Assembly: GCA_965656875.1 (NCBI GenBank)
Contig: CBFHMJ010000032.1
Location: forward strand, 136,610 to 200,609
DNA: 64,000 bases
DNA from: CBFHMJ01 sp965656875
GTDB lineage: Bacteria; Pseudomonadota; Gammaproteobacteria; Enterobacterales; Alteromonadaceae
Reading direction: 5' to 3'
Part shown: positions 1 to 8,444 of the stretch, one piece after another
Layout of the letters: each line of letters begins with the position of its first letter
Position numbering within the stretch: the first letter of the stretch is position 1
Position numbers and translations under genes: made by a program
The notes under the pieces: generated by a model
Told to the model about the DNA's origin: nothing
Databases searched by the model: none
The model's input: only the letters and a program-made list of their open reading frames with translations

Positions 1-3000
1 ATGATCTTGATAGCGGTTCATACATTTCCGATACATTACGAATCGATTCAACTAATAGCCGCCTTGAGGCATTAGTAGAAATTTACCGTATGATGCGTCC
101 TGGTGAACCACCAACAAAAGATGCAGCAGAAGCGTTATTCGATAACCTGTTTTTCTCTGACGAGCGCTATGACTTGTCAGCAGTAGGTCGAATGAAGTTC
201 AACCGTCGTGTTGGCCGTGAAGATCTTACTGGTCCAGGTACGTTAAGCAACGAAGACATCATCGATGTGATGAAAGTGCTTCTTGATATTCGTAACGGTA
301 AAGGTGAAGTTGATGATATCGACCACTTAGGTAACCGTCGTATCCGTTCTGTTGGTGAAATGGCAGAGAACCAGTTCCGTGTTGGTTTGGTTCGTGTAGA
401 GCGTGCTGTAAAAGAACGTCTAAGCCTTGGCGATCTTGATAATGTTATGCCTCAGGATCTTATCAACGCTAAGCCGATTTCAGCGGCAGTTAAAGAGTTC
501 TTCGGTTCAAGCCAGCTTTCTCAGTTTATGGACCAGAATAACCCGCTTTCAGAAATCACGCATAAGCGTCGTATTTCAGCATTAGGTCCAGGCGGTCTTA
601 CTCGTGAACGTGCAGGCTTCGAAGTTCGAGACGTTCATCCGACTCACTATGGTCGTGTATGTCCGATCGAAACTCCTGAGGGACCAAACATCGGTCTGAT
701 CAACTCACTGGCGATCTATGCAAAGACCAATGAATACGGTTTCCTTGAAACGCCTTATCGCAAAGTTGTAGACGGTGTTGTTACAGAAGAAGTTTCTTAC
801 TTGTCTGCAATCGAAGAAGGCAACTATGTAATCGCACAGGCTGATGCTGCTGTTGATGCAAATGGTCGTCTTGAAGGTGAATTTGTAGCATCTCGTTATA
901 AAAGTGAATTTACACTGATGCCTGCAGAAGATGTTCAGTATATGGACGTATCTTCTCAGCAAGTTGTTTCTGTTGCTGCTGCACTAATCCCATTCCTTGA
1001 GCACGATGATGCTAACCGTGCCTTGATGGGTGCGAACATGCAACGTCAGGCCGTTCCTACACTTTGTGCTGACAAACCGCTTGTTGGTACTGGTATTGAG
1101 CGTGTTGTGGCGAAAGATTCTGGTGTAACTATTGTTGCTAAGCGTGGTGGTGTTGTTGATTACGCAGACGCAAGTCGTATCGTAATTAATGTTAACGAAG
1201 AAGAAATGGTGCCAGGTGAAGCGGGTATCGATATCTACACGTTGACTAAATACACGCGTTCTAACCAGAACACTTGTATCAACCAACGTCCGACAGTGAC
1301 GCTGGGTGAGCCAATTCAAAAAGGCGATATTCTTGCTGATGGTCCATCAACTGATCTTGGTGACCTGGCACTTGGCCAAAACCTCCGCGTAGCATTCATG
1401 CCGTGGAACGGTTACAACTTCGAGGATTCCATCTTACTTTCAGAGCGTGTGGTTGATGAAGATCGCCTGACAACTATCCATATTCAGGAGTTGAGTTGTA
1501 TCGCTCGTGACACTAAGTTGGGCGCTGAAGAAATTACCGCTGATATTCCAAATGTTGGTGAATCTGCACTATCTAAGCTTGATGAAGCCGGTATCGTTTA
1601 TATCGGTGCTGAAGTTAAAGGTGGTGACATCCTTGTTGGTAAGGTTACACCAAAAGGTGAAACGCAATTAACACCAGAAGAAAAGCTACTGAGAGCAATC
1701 TTTGGTGAGAAAGCATCAGACGTTAAAGATAGTTCTTTACGTGTACCAAACAGCGTAAGCGGTACTATCATTGATGTACAAGTATTCACACGTGATGGTG
1801 TTGAAAAAGACAAGCGAGCGCTTGAAATTGAAGACATGCAGTTGCGTGAAGCTAAGAAGGATCTGAACGAAGAATTCAAGATTCTTGAAGACGGTATCTT
1901 CACTCGTATCCGTAGCTTACTGGTTGCCTCTGGTGTTGACAGTACTCGAGTTGAAGGCCTTCAAGGTGATGCACTTTTATCATTCAACTTATCTGATGAA
2001 GAAAAACAGAATGAGCTTGAGCACCTTGTAGAACAGTATGAAGAATTACGTGCAGAATACGATAAGAAGTTTGAATCTAAGCGTCGCAAGATCACTCAGG
2101 GTGACGATTTAGCGCCAGGCGTTCTGAAAATCGTTAAAGTGTATCTTGCTGTTAAACGTCGTATTCAACCAGGTGATAAAATGGCTGGTCGTCACGGTAA
2201 CAAAGGTGTTATCTCGACAATCGTTCCAGTAGAAGATATGCCTTACGATGAAAACGGTAATCCTGTAGACATCGTACTTAACCCGTTGGGTGTACCATCA
2301 CGTATGAACGTGGGGCAGATTCTTGAAACTCACCTTGGTTTAGCCGCTCGTGGTATCGGTGATCGCATTAATGCAATGATCAAAGAACAACAAGAGCTAC
2401 ATGAGATTCGTCAGTTCATTAAAAAGGCTTACGAATTGGGTGATAGCCGTCAGGAAGTTGATATCGATAACTTCACTGATGATGAAGTAATAAGACTGGC
2501 GCAGAATCTGCGTAAAGGTATGCCTGTAGCTACCCCGGTATTCGATGGTGCTTACGAAAGTGAGATCAAAGCGATGCTTAAGCTAGGTGGTTTACCTGAA
2601 AGTGGTCAGATTGCTTTATTTGATGGCCGTACGGGTAATCGTTTCGAGCGTGCTGTAACGGTTGGTTACATGTACATGCTGAAACTGAATCACCTTGTTG
2701 ACGACAAAATGCATGCTCGTTCAACTGGTTCATACAGTCTTGTTACTCAGCAGCCACTGGGTGGTAAAGCTCAGTTCGGTGGTCAGCGTTTCGGAGAAAT
2801 GGAGGTGTGGGCACTTGAAGCTTATGGTGCTGCTTACACACTTCAGGAAATGCTTACTGTTAAATCTGATGACGTTAATGGTCGTACGAAGATGTACAAA
2901 AACATCGTTGATGGCGATCACAGAATGGAACCTGGCATGCCAGAGTCATTTAACGTTCTACTGAAGGAAATCCGCTCGCTTGGTATTAATATTGAGCTTG

Positions 3001-3011
3001 AAGAAGTGTAA
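1..3011 (+). CDS. rpoB: RNA polymerase beta subunit, 5'-truncated by window edge
   Basis: Catalytic beta subunit of RNA polymerase. The reading frame is open from position 3, so the gene enters from outside the window; the first Met at 90 is internal. The first codons read DLDSGSYISDTLR, matching about residue 340 of E. coli RpoB, so roughly the last three quarters are present. The rifampicin-binding segment (FFGSSQLSQFMDQNNPLSE, then THKRRISALGPGG, about 495-600) carries the usual wild-type residues. The C-terminal nucleotide and beta-prime contact motifs (GDKMAGRHGNKGV, and QQPLGGKAQFGGQRFGEME near the end) are intact. It is followed after 77 bases by rpoC in the same unit. Identification is certain; only the 5' end is missing. 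Confidence 0.99.
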   Translation, partial: DLDSGSYISDTLRIDSTNSRLEALVEIYRMMRPGEPPTKDAAEALFDNLFFSDERYDLSAVGRMKFNRRVGREDLTGPGTLSNEDIIDVMKVLLDIRNGKGEVDDIDHLGNRRIRSVGEMAENQFRVGLVRVERAVKERLSLGDLDNVMPQDLINAKPISAAVKEFFGSSQLSQFMDQNNPLSEITHKRRISALGPGGLTRERAGFEVRDVHPTHYGRVCPIETPEGPNIGLINSLAIYAKTNEYGFLETPYRKVVDGVVTEEVSYLSAIEEGNYVIAQADAAVDANGRLEGEFVASRYKSEFTLMPAEDVQYMDVSSQQVVSVAAALIPFLEHDDANRALMGANMQRQAVPTLCADKPLVGTGIERVVAKDSGVTIVAKRGGVVDYADASRIVINVNEEEMVPGEAGIDIYTLTKYTRSNQNTCINQRPTVTLGEPIQKGDILADGPSTDLGDLALGQNLRVAFMPWNGYNFEDSILLSERVVDEDRLTTIHIQELSCIARDTKLGAEEITADIPNVGESALSKLDEAGIVYIGAEVKGGDILVGKVTPKGETQLTPEEKLLRAIFGEKASDVKDSSLRVPNSVSGTIIDVQVFTRDGVEKDKRALEIEDMQLREAKKDLNEEFKILEDGIFTRIRSLLVASGVDSTRVEGLQGDALLSFNLSDEEKQNELEHLVEQYEELRAEYDKKFESKRRKITQGDDLAPGVLKIVKVYLAVKRRIQPGDKMAGRHGNKGVISTIVPVEDMPYDENGNPVDIVLNPLGVPSRMNVGQILETHLGLAARGIGDRINAMIKEQQELHEIRQFIKKAYELGDSRQEVDIDNFTDDEVIRLAQNLRKGMPVATPVFDGAYESEIKAMLKLGGLPESGQIALFDGRTGNRFERAVTVGYMYMLKLNHLVDDKMHARSTGSYSLVTQQPLGGKAQFGGQRFGEMEVWALEAYGAAYTLQEMLTVKSDDVNGRTKMYKNIVDGDHRMEPGMPESFNVLLKEIRSLGINIELEEV

Positions 3012-3059
3012 AGCCTGGCTTTACGGTGGATTGTCAATGTCTCGGGGCTTCACGGCCCC
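3008..3059 (+). other. two small hairpins in the rpoB-rpoC spacer
   Basis: A near-perfect palindrome of 17 bases (3008-3024, arms GTAAAGCC/GGCTTTAC around one T) starts inside the last rpoB codon and spans its stop. A second stem, GGGGC/GCCCC with loop TTCACG, lies at 3044-3059. Neither has a T-run, so they are not terminators. They could form RNA hairpins at which the rpoBC message is processed or protected; that function is inference. Confidence 0.5.
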
Positions 3060-3088
3060 ACGTTTTTAACTCCGAGCGGAGATAAAAA

Positions 3089-6000
3089 GTGAAGAATTTA
3101 CTTAAGTTTTTAAAGCAACAAAATAAAACTGAAGAGTTTGACGCGATTCGAATTGGCTTAGCTTCTCCTGACATGATTCGTTCATGGTCTTATGGTGAAG
3201 TTAAAAAGCCAGAAACGATCAACTATCGTACTTTTAAGCCTGAGCGTGATGGCCTTTTCTGTGCCAGAATCTTCGGCCCGGTAAAAGATTACGAGTGTCT
3301 TTGTGGTAAGTACAAGCGTCTTAAACACCGTGGTGTTATCTGCGAAAAGTGTGGCGTAGAAGTTACATTAACAAAAGTTCGTCGTGACCGTATGGGTCAT
3401 ATCGAACTTGCAAGTCCGGTTGCACATATCTGGTTCCTTAAGTCACTACCGTCTCGTATCGGTTTGATGCTGGATATGACGCTACGTGACATCGAGCGTG
3501 TTCTTTACTTCGAATCATTCGTTGTTACAGAGCCAGGCATGACCTCTTTAGAAAAAGGTCAAATGCTAACTGAAGAAGAGTACCTTAACTCTCTTGAAGA
3601 ATATGGCGACGAATTTGAAGCTAAGATGGGTGCTGAAGCAGTTCTTGCACTGCTTAAAGAAATCAATCTTGAGCAACTGATCAAAGAAATTCGTGAAGAG
3701 TTTCCGACTATCAGCTCTGAGACGCGTCGTAAGAAACTGACTAAGCGTCTTAAGTTGTTTGAAGCGTTCCATCAATCAGGTAACAAGCCTGAGTGGATGA
3801 TTATGAACGTTCTTCCGGTATTACCACCAGATCTACGTCCTTTAGTTCCTCTGGAAGGTGGTCGTTTTGCAACAAGTGATCTGAACGATTTATACCGTCG
3901 AGTTATCAATCGTAATAATCGTCTTAAGCGTCTGTTGGATCTTGCTGCACCTGACATCATCGTGCGCAACGAAAAACGTATGCTTCAGGAAGCGGTTGAC
4001 GCGTTATTGGATAATGGCCGTCGAGGTCGTGCAATCACGGGTTCTAACAAGCGTCCTCTTAAGTCACTTGCTGACATGATCAAAGGTAAACAAGGTCGTT
4101 TCCGTCAAAACCTTCTTGGTAAGCGTGTTGACTACTCTGGCCGTTCTGTAATTACCGTTGGTCCGACATTAAAATTACATCAGTGTGGTCTTCCGAAGAA
4201 GATGGCACTTGAGTTATTCAAACCATTTATTTATGGCAAGCTTGAAGGCCGTGGTCTTGCGACAACGATCAAAGCAGCTAAGAAAATGGTAGAGCGCGAA
4301 GTTGCTGAAGTATGGGATATCCTGGATGAAGTAATCCGTGAGCATCCAATCCTTCTTAACCGTGCTCCGACACTTCACCGTCTTGGTATCCAGGCTTTTG
4401 AGCCGGTACTTATCGAAGGTAAAGCATTACAGTTACATCCACTGGTCTGTGCGGCGTATAACGCTGACTTCGATGGTGACCAGATGGCGGTACACTTACC
4501 ATTAACAATTGAGTCTCAGTTAGAAGCTCGTGCGTTAATGATGTCGACAAACAATATCCTTTCTCCTGCAAATGGTGACCCAATCATCGTTCCTTCTCAG
4601 GACGTTGTATTAGGTCTTTATTATATGACGCGTGAGAAAATCAACGCGAAAGGTGAAGGTATTATCTTCAAGAATGCGAACGAAGCTGAAAAAGCTTATC
4701 GCACTGGCACAGTTGAATTACATGCTCGTGTAAAAGTTCGTATTGCTGAAACAATTGTCAACAAAGACGGTTCGGCTGATTCTTTCATTACAGTGAAAGA
4801 TACAACGGTAGGTCGTGCAATTTTGTCATTGATTCTTCCGAAGGGTTTGCCTTTCGACATGATCAATGAAGCGATGGGTAAAAAGCAGATTTCAAGACTA
4901 TTGAATAACTGTTACCGTCGTTTAGGTATTAAAGAAACAGTTATCTTTGCTGACCATATTATGTATACCGGCTTCCATTACGCGATGTTGTCAGGTGCGT
5001 CAGTAGGTATTGATGATCTGGTTATTCCAGATGAAAAAGCTGTAATCATTGGCGAAGCACAGGCTGAAGTTGGTGAGATTCAGGAGCAGTTCCAGTCTGG
5101 TCTTGTAACAGCCGGTGAAAAATACAATAAAGTTATCGATATTTGGTCAAACGCAAACGAACGTGTTTCAAAAGCGATGATGGATAACTTATCTACTGAA
5201 AAAGTTACAAATAAAGATGGTGAAGAAGAGATTCAATCGTCATTCAACAGTATCTTTATGATGGCCGATTCTGGTGCACGGGGTAGTGCAGCTCAGATTC
5301 GTCAGCTTGCTGGTATGCGTGGTCTGATGGCTAAGCCGGATGGCTCAATCATCGAAACGCCAATCATCGCAAACTTCCGTGAAGGTCTGAACGTACTACA
5401 GTACTTCATCTCTACTCACGGTGCTCGTAAAGGTTTGGCAGATACAGCACTTAAAACGGCTAACTCGGGTTATCTGACTCGTCGTCTTGTTGATGTTGGA
5501 CAGGATTTAGTTGTTAATCAGGACGATTGTGGAACGCATGAAGGCATTCTAATGAAACCACTTATTGAAGGTGGTGATGTAGTAGAAGCACTTCGGGAAC
5601 GTGTTCTTGGTCGTGTTGTGTGTCGTGATGTATTTAAGCCTGGCACTGAAGATGTACTAATCGCTCGTAACACATTACTTGATGAAAGCTGGTGTGACAT
5701 CATCGAAGAAAATTCTGTCGATGAAGTTTGGGTTCGTTCAGTTATCACTTGTGAGACAGACTTCGGTGTGTGCGCACACTGTTATGGACGTGATCTTGCT
5801 CGTGGTCATCTTATCAACCAGGGTGAATCTATTGGTGTTATCGCTGCTCAATCAATCGGTGAGCCGGGAACACAGCTTACGATGCGTACCTTCCACATTG
5901 GTGGTGCTGCGTCAAGGGTGTCTGCAGAAAACAGCGTTCAGGTGAAAACTACAGGTGTTATGAAGCTTCATAATGCTAAATATGTAGTTAATCAGGATGA

Positions 6001-7270
6001 CAAGATTGTAATCACTTCACGTTCTACAGAAGTAACAATTACTGATGATCATGGTCGTGAGAAAGAGCGTTATAAACTGCCGTATGGTGCTGTTCTATCA
6101 GTACGTGATGGTGCAGCAGTTAATGCTGGTGACACGATTGCAACATGGGATCCGCACTCGCACCCAATTATCACTGAACGACAAGCTAAAGTTTCATTTA
6201 GTGACGTTGAAGACTCAAACACTGAAGTTCAGACTGATGAATTAACTGGTCTTACTCGTGTTGTTGTTAAAGATCTTGCCGTAGCGAATGCGAAAGAACC
6301 TAAGCTAATCCTTGAATCAGCAGAGGTTGGTCTTCAGGAAATTCGTCTACCTAGCTTTACGACGATTGAGATTTCAGATGGTCAGGTTGCAATGCCTGGT
6401 ATGGTATTGGCGAGAATTCCACAAGAAAGTTCGAAGACTCGTGATATCACGGGTGGTCTGCCTCGAGTTGCTGACCTGTTTGAAGCTCGTAAGCCTAAAG
6501 AACCTGCAATTCTTGCAGAAGTTTCAGGCACGGTTAGTTTCGGTAAAGAAACTAAAGGAAAGCGTCGCTTAATTATCACTCCTGAACAAGGTGATCACTA
6601 CGAAGAAATGATTCCAAAATGGCGTCAACTTAATGTCTTCGAAGGTGAGAGTGTTGAGAAGGGTGAGGTGATTGCTGAAGGTCCAGAATCTCCGCATGAT
6701 ATCTTGCGTCTGCGTGGTGTTCATCACGTAGCTAACTACATCACGAATGAAGTTCAGGACGTTTACCGTCTGCAAGGTGTAAAGATTAACGATAAGCACA
6801 TCGAAGTTATCGTTCGTCAGATGCTACGTAAAGCGATCATTATTGATGGTTATAACACTGAGTTCATCGAAGGTGAGCAAGCAGAAGTTTCTCGCGTCAA
6901 GATCGTTAACCGTCAGCGTGAAGCTGAAGGTAAGCCGCTTATCAAGTATGAGCTGCAACTTCTTGGTATTACCAAGGCATCACTTGCAACTGAATCCTTC
7001 ATTTCAGCCGCATCGTTCCAGGAAACTACTCGAGTGCTTACTGAAGCAGCCGTTAGTGGTAAGAATGATGAACTACGTGGTCTGAAAGAGAACGTAATTG
7101 TAGGTCGATTGATTCCTGCGGGTACTGGTTTCGCGTATCACAATGACCGTATGCGTAAGCGCCAGTCAAAAGATTTATTGGTTGAAGAAGAAGAGTTAGC
7201 AGTATCAGCTGACGATGCTGAAAAAGCATTGACTGATGCGTTAAATGCAGATTTTTCATCCGATGACTAA
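3089..7270 (+). CDS. rpoC: RNA polymerase beta' subunit
   Basis: Beta-prime subunit of RNA polymerase, 1393 aa (about 1407 in E. coli). GTG start with GGAGA seven bases upstream. The zinc-binding cysteines C70, C72, C85 and C88 are present, and the catalytic magnesium site NADFDGD sits at residues 458-464, the same numbering as E. coli. The second zinc cluster (CAHCYGRDLARGHL) and the bridge-helix/trigger-loop region (QSIGEPGTQLTMRTFHIGG) are intact. It is the last gene of the rpoBC unit: an elaborate inverted repeat and then a strong intrinsic terminator follow. Confidence 0.99.
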   Translation: MKNLLKFLKQQNKTEEFDAIRIGLASPDMIRSWSYGEVKKPETINYRTFKPERDGLFCARIFGPVKDYECLCGKYKRLKHRGVICEKCGVEVTLTKVRRDRMGHIELASPVAHIWFLKSLPSRIGLMLDMTLRDIERVLYFESFVVTEPGMTSLEKGQMLTEEEYLNSLEEYGDEFEAKMGAEAVLALLKEINLEQLIKEIREEFPTISSETRRKKLTKRLKLFEAFHQSGNKPEWMIMNVLPVLPPDLRPLVPLEGGRFATSDLNDLYRRVINRNNRLKRLLDLAAPDIIVRNEKRMLQEAVDALLDNGRRGRAITGSNKRPLKSLADMIKGKQGRFRQNLLGKRVDYSGRSVITVGPTLKLHQCGLPKKMALELFKPFIYGKLEGRGLATTIKAAKKMVEREVAEVWDILDEVIREHPILLNRAPTLHRLGIQAFEPVLIEGKALQLHPLVCAAYNADFDGDQMAVHLPLTIESQLEARALMMSTNNILSPANGDPIIVPSQDVVLGLYYMTREKINAKGEGIIFKNANEAEKAYRTGTVELHARVKVRIAETIVNKDGSADSFITVKDTTVGRAILSLILPKGLPFDMINEAMGKKQISRLLNNCYRRLGIKETVIFADHIMYTGFHYAMLSGASVGIDDLVIPDEKAVIIGEAQAEVGEIQEQFQSGLVTAGEKYNKVIDIWSNANERVSKAMMDNLSTEKVTNKDGEEEIQSSFNSIFMMADSGARGSAAQIRQLAGMRGLMAKPDGSIIETPIIANFREGLNVLQYFISTHGARKGLADTALKTANSGYLTRRLVDVGQDLVVNQDDCGTHEGILMKPLIEGGDVVEALRERVLGRVVCRDVFKPGTEDVLIARNTLLDESWCDIIEENSVDEVWVRSVITCETDFGVCAHCYGRDLARGHLINQGESIGVIAAQSIGEPGTQLTMRTFHIGGAASRVSAENSVQVKTTGVMKLHNAKYVVNQDDKIVITSRSTEVTITDDHGREKERYKLPYGAVLSVRDGAAVNAGDTIATWDPHSHPIITERQAKVSFSDVEDSNTEVQTDELTGLTRVVVKDLAVANAKEPKLILESAEVGLQEIRLPSFTTIEISDGQVAMPGMVLARIPQESSKTRDITGGLPRVADLFEARKPKEPAILAEVSGTVSFGKETKGKRRLIITPEQGDHYEEMIPKWRQLNVFEGESVEKGEVIAEGPESPHDILRLRGVHHVANYITNEVQDVYRLQGVKINDKHIEVIVRQMLRKAIIIDGYNTEFIEGEQAEVSRVKIVNRQREAEGKPLIKYELQLLGITKASLATESFISAASFQETTRVLTEAAVSGKNDELRGLKENVIVGRLIPAGTGFAYHNDRMRKRQSKDLLVEEEELAVSADDAEKALTDALNADFSSDD

Positions 7271-7281
7271 ATCATTGTTTA

Positions 7282-7353
7282 GAGCTGTCATGGCGTAATT
7301 GCCCTAATTTAAGATTAAATTTGAAAGGTAATTACTTTAAATATTGACAGCTC
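7282..7353 (+). other. nested inverted-repeat element downstream of rpoC
   Basis: Three concentric inverted repeats: GAGCTGTCA (7282-7290) with TGACAGCTC (7345-7353), perfect; GTAATTGCC (7294-7302) with GGTAATTAC (7327-7335), one mismatch; and AATTTA/TAAATT around AGAT in the middle. As RNA it would fold into one long branched or interrupted stem of about 72 nt between the rpoC stop and the terminator. It has no T-tail of its own. I do not recognise the element. Confidence 0.55.
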
Positions 7354-7368
7354 AAACTTTGGTCATTA

Positions 7369-7405
7369 GAATTCCGCGACCCTTATTTTAGGGCGCGGAA
7401 TTTTT
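7369..7405 (+). terminator. rpoBC intrinsic terminator
   Basis: Stem AATTCCGCG/CGCGGAATT extended by CCCT/AGGG around an AT loop, followed by TTTTT. It separates rpoBC from the str operon, so rpsL should have its own promoter in 7406-7490; I could not assign one with confidence. Confidence 0.9.
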
Positions 7406-7490
7406 CACGTTTATGAGAAGTGTTTTTTTCGGATTTACTGCTCAGTCTTTAATCTGAAAGAAACGTTGTTTAACTAATCTGGAGCATTTA

Positions 7491-7865
7491 ATGGCTACAA
7501 TTAACCAGTTAGTGCGTAAGCCTCGTGTCAAGAAGCTTGACAAGAGCAACGTTCCTGCGTTGGAAGCTTGCCCACAAAGACGTGGTGTGTGTACTCGTGT
7601 ATACACAACTACGCCTAAGAAACCAAACTCAGCACTTCGTAAAGTTGCTCGTGTTCGTTTAACTAATGGTTTCGAAGTAACTTCATATATCGGTGGTGAA
7701 GGCCACAACTTACAAGAGCACAGCGTTATCTTGATTCGCGGTGGTCGTGTTAAAGATTTACCTGGTGTGCGTTATCACACAGTTCGTGGAACACTTGACT
7801 GTTCAGGCGTTAGCGATCGTAAACAAGGGCGTTCTAAGTACGGCGCTAAACGGCCTAAGAGTTAA
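7491..7865 (+). CDS. rpsL: 30S ribosomal protein S12
   Basis: S12 of the 30S decoding centre, 124 aa, the standard length. TTTPKKPNSALRK and GRVKDLPGVRYH carry the lysines (K43 and K88 in E. coli numbering) whose substitution gives streptomycin resistance; both are wild type. It is the first gene of the str operon rpsL-rpsG-fusA-tuf. The ATG is preceded by CTGGAG. Confidence 0.99.
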   Translation: MATINQLVRKPRVKKLDKSNVPALEACPQRRGVCTRVYTTTPKKPNSALRKVARVRLTNGFEVTSYIGGEGHNLQEHSVILIRGGRVKDLPGVRYHTVRGTLDCSGVSDRKQGRSKYGAKRPKS

Positions 7866-7946
7866 CGGTTCTCCGTTAGTAAGGCCAAACAAGCTTTTTT
7901 AATTTAATTAGTTTTGGGTTATTCCTGAAAAAATCGGAGAAAGATT

Positions 7947-8417
7947 ATGCCTAGAAGAAGAGTCGTTGGACAACGTAAGATTCTTCCAGATCCAAAGTTC
8001 CAATCAGAACTTTTAGCTAAATTCATCAATGTCATTATGCTGGACGGTAAAAAGTCCACTGCCGAAAAGATCATTTACGGTGCATTAGATATCGCTTCTG
8101 ACAAATCAGGTAAAGATCACCTGGTAATCCTTGAAGAAGCACTTGATAACGTTCGTCCATCAGTCGAGGTTAAATCTCGTCGTGTTGGTGGTTCAACGTA
8201 TCAGGTTCCATGTGAGGTTCGCCCTGTACGTCGTAATGCATTAGGCATGCGTTGGTTAGTTGAAGCTGCTCGTAAACGTGGTGAAAAATCTATGGCTCAG
8301 AGACTGGCTAGCGAGCTGGTTGATGCTGCTGCAAATAAAGGCTCAGCTGTTAAGAAACGTGAAGACGTTCATAAGATGGCTGAAGCGAATAAAGCGTTCG
8401 CACATTACCGTTGGTAA
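7947..8417 (+). CDS. rpsG: 30S ribosomal protein S7
   Basis: S7 nucleates assembly of the 30S head by binding the 3' domain of 16S rRNA. It is 156 aa and starts MPRRRVVGQRKILPDPKF, as in the family. It lies 81 bases after rpsL. In E. coli that spacer holds the S7 translational repressor site; here I saw no obvious strong stem, so such control is only inferred. GGAGAAAG precedes the ATG. Confidence 0.99.
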   Translation: MPRRRVVGQRKILPDPKFQSELLAKFINVIMLDGKKSTAEKIIYGALDIASDKSGKDHLVILEEALDNVRPSVEVKSRRVGGSTYQVPCEVRPVRRNALGMRWLVEAARKRGEKSMAQRLASELVDAAANKGSAVKKREDVHKMAEANKAFAHYRW

Positions 8418-8444
8418 TTTTACTGAATCAGTTAAGAGGACATT

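Noticed and set aside
90..92. Taking the Met at 90 as the start of rpoB
   Set aside because: The frame is open and homologous to RpoB upstream to position 3; the Met is internal.
500..600. Rifampicin-resistance change in rpoB
   Set aside because: The resistance-determining segment has the standard wild-type residues.
7491..7865. Streptomycin-resistance change in rpsL
   Set aside because: Both critical lysines are present.
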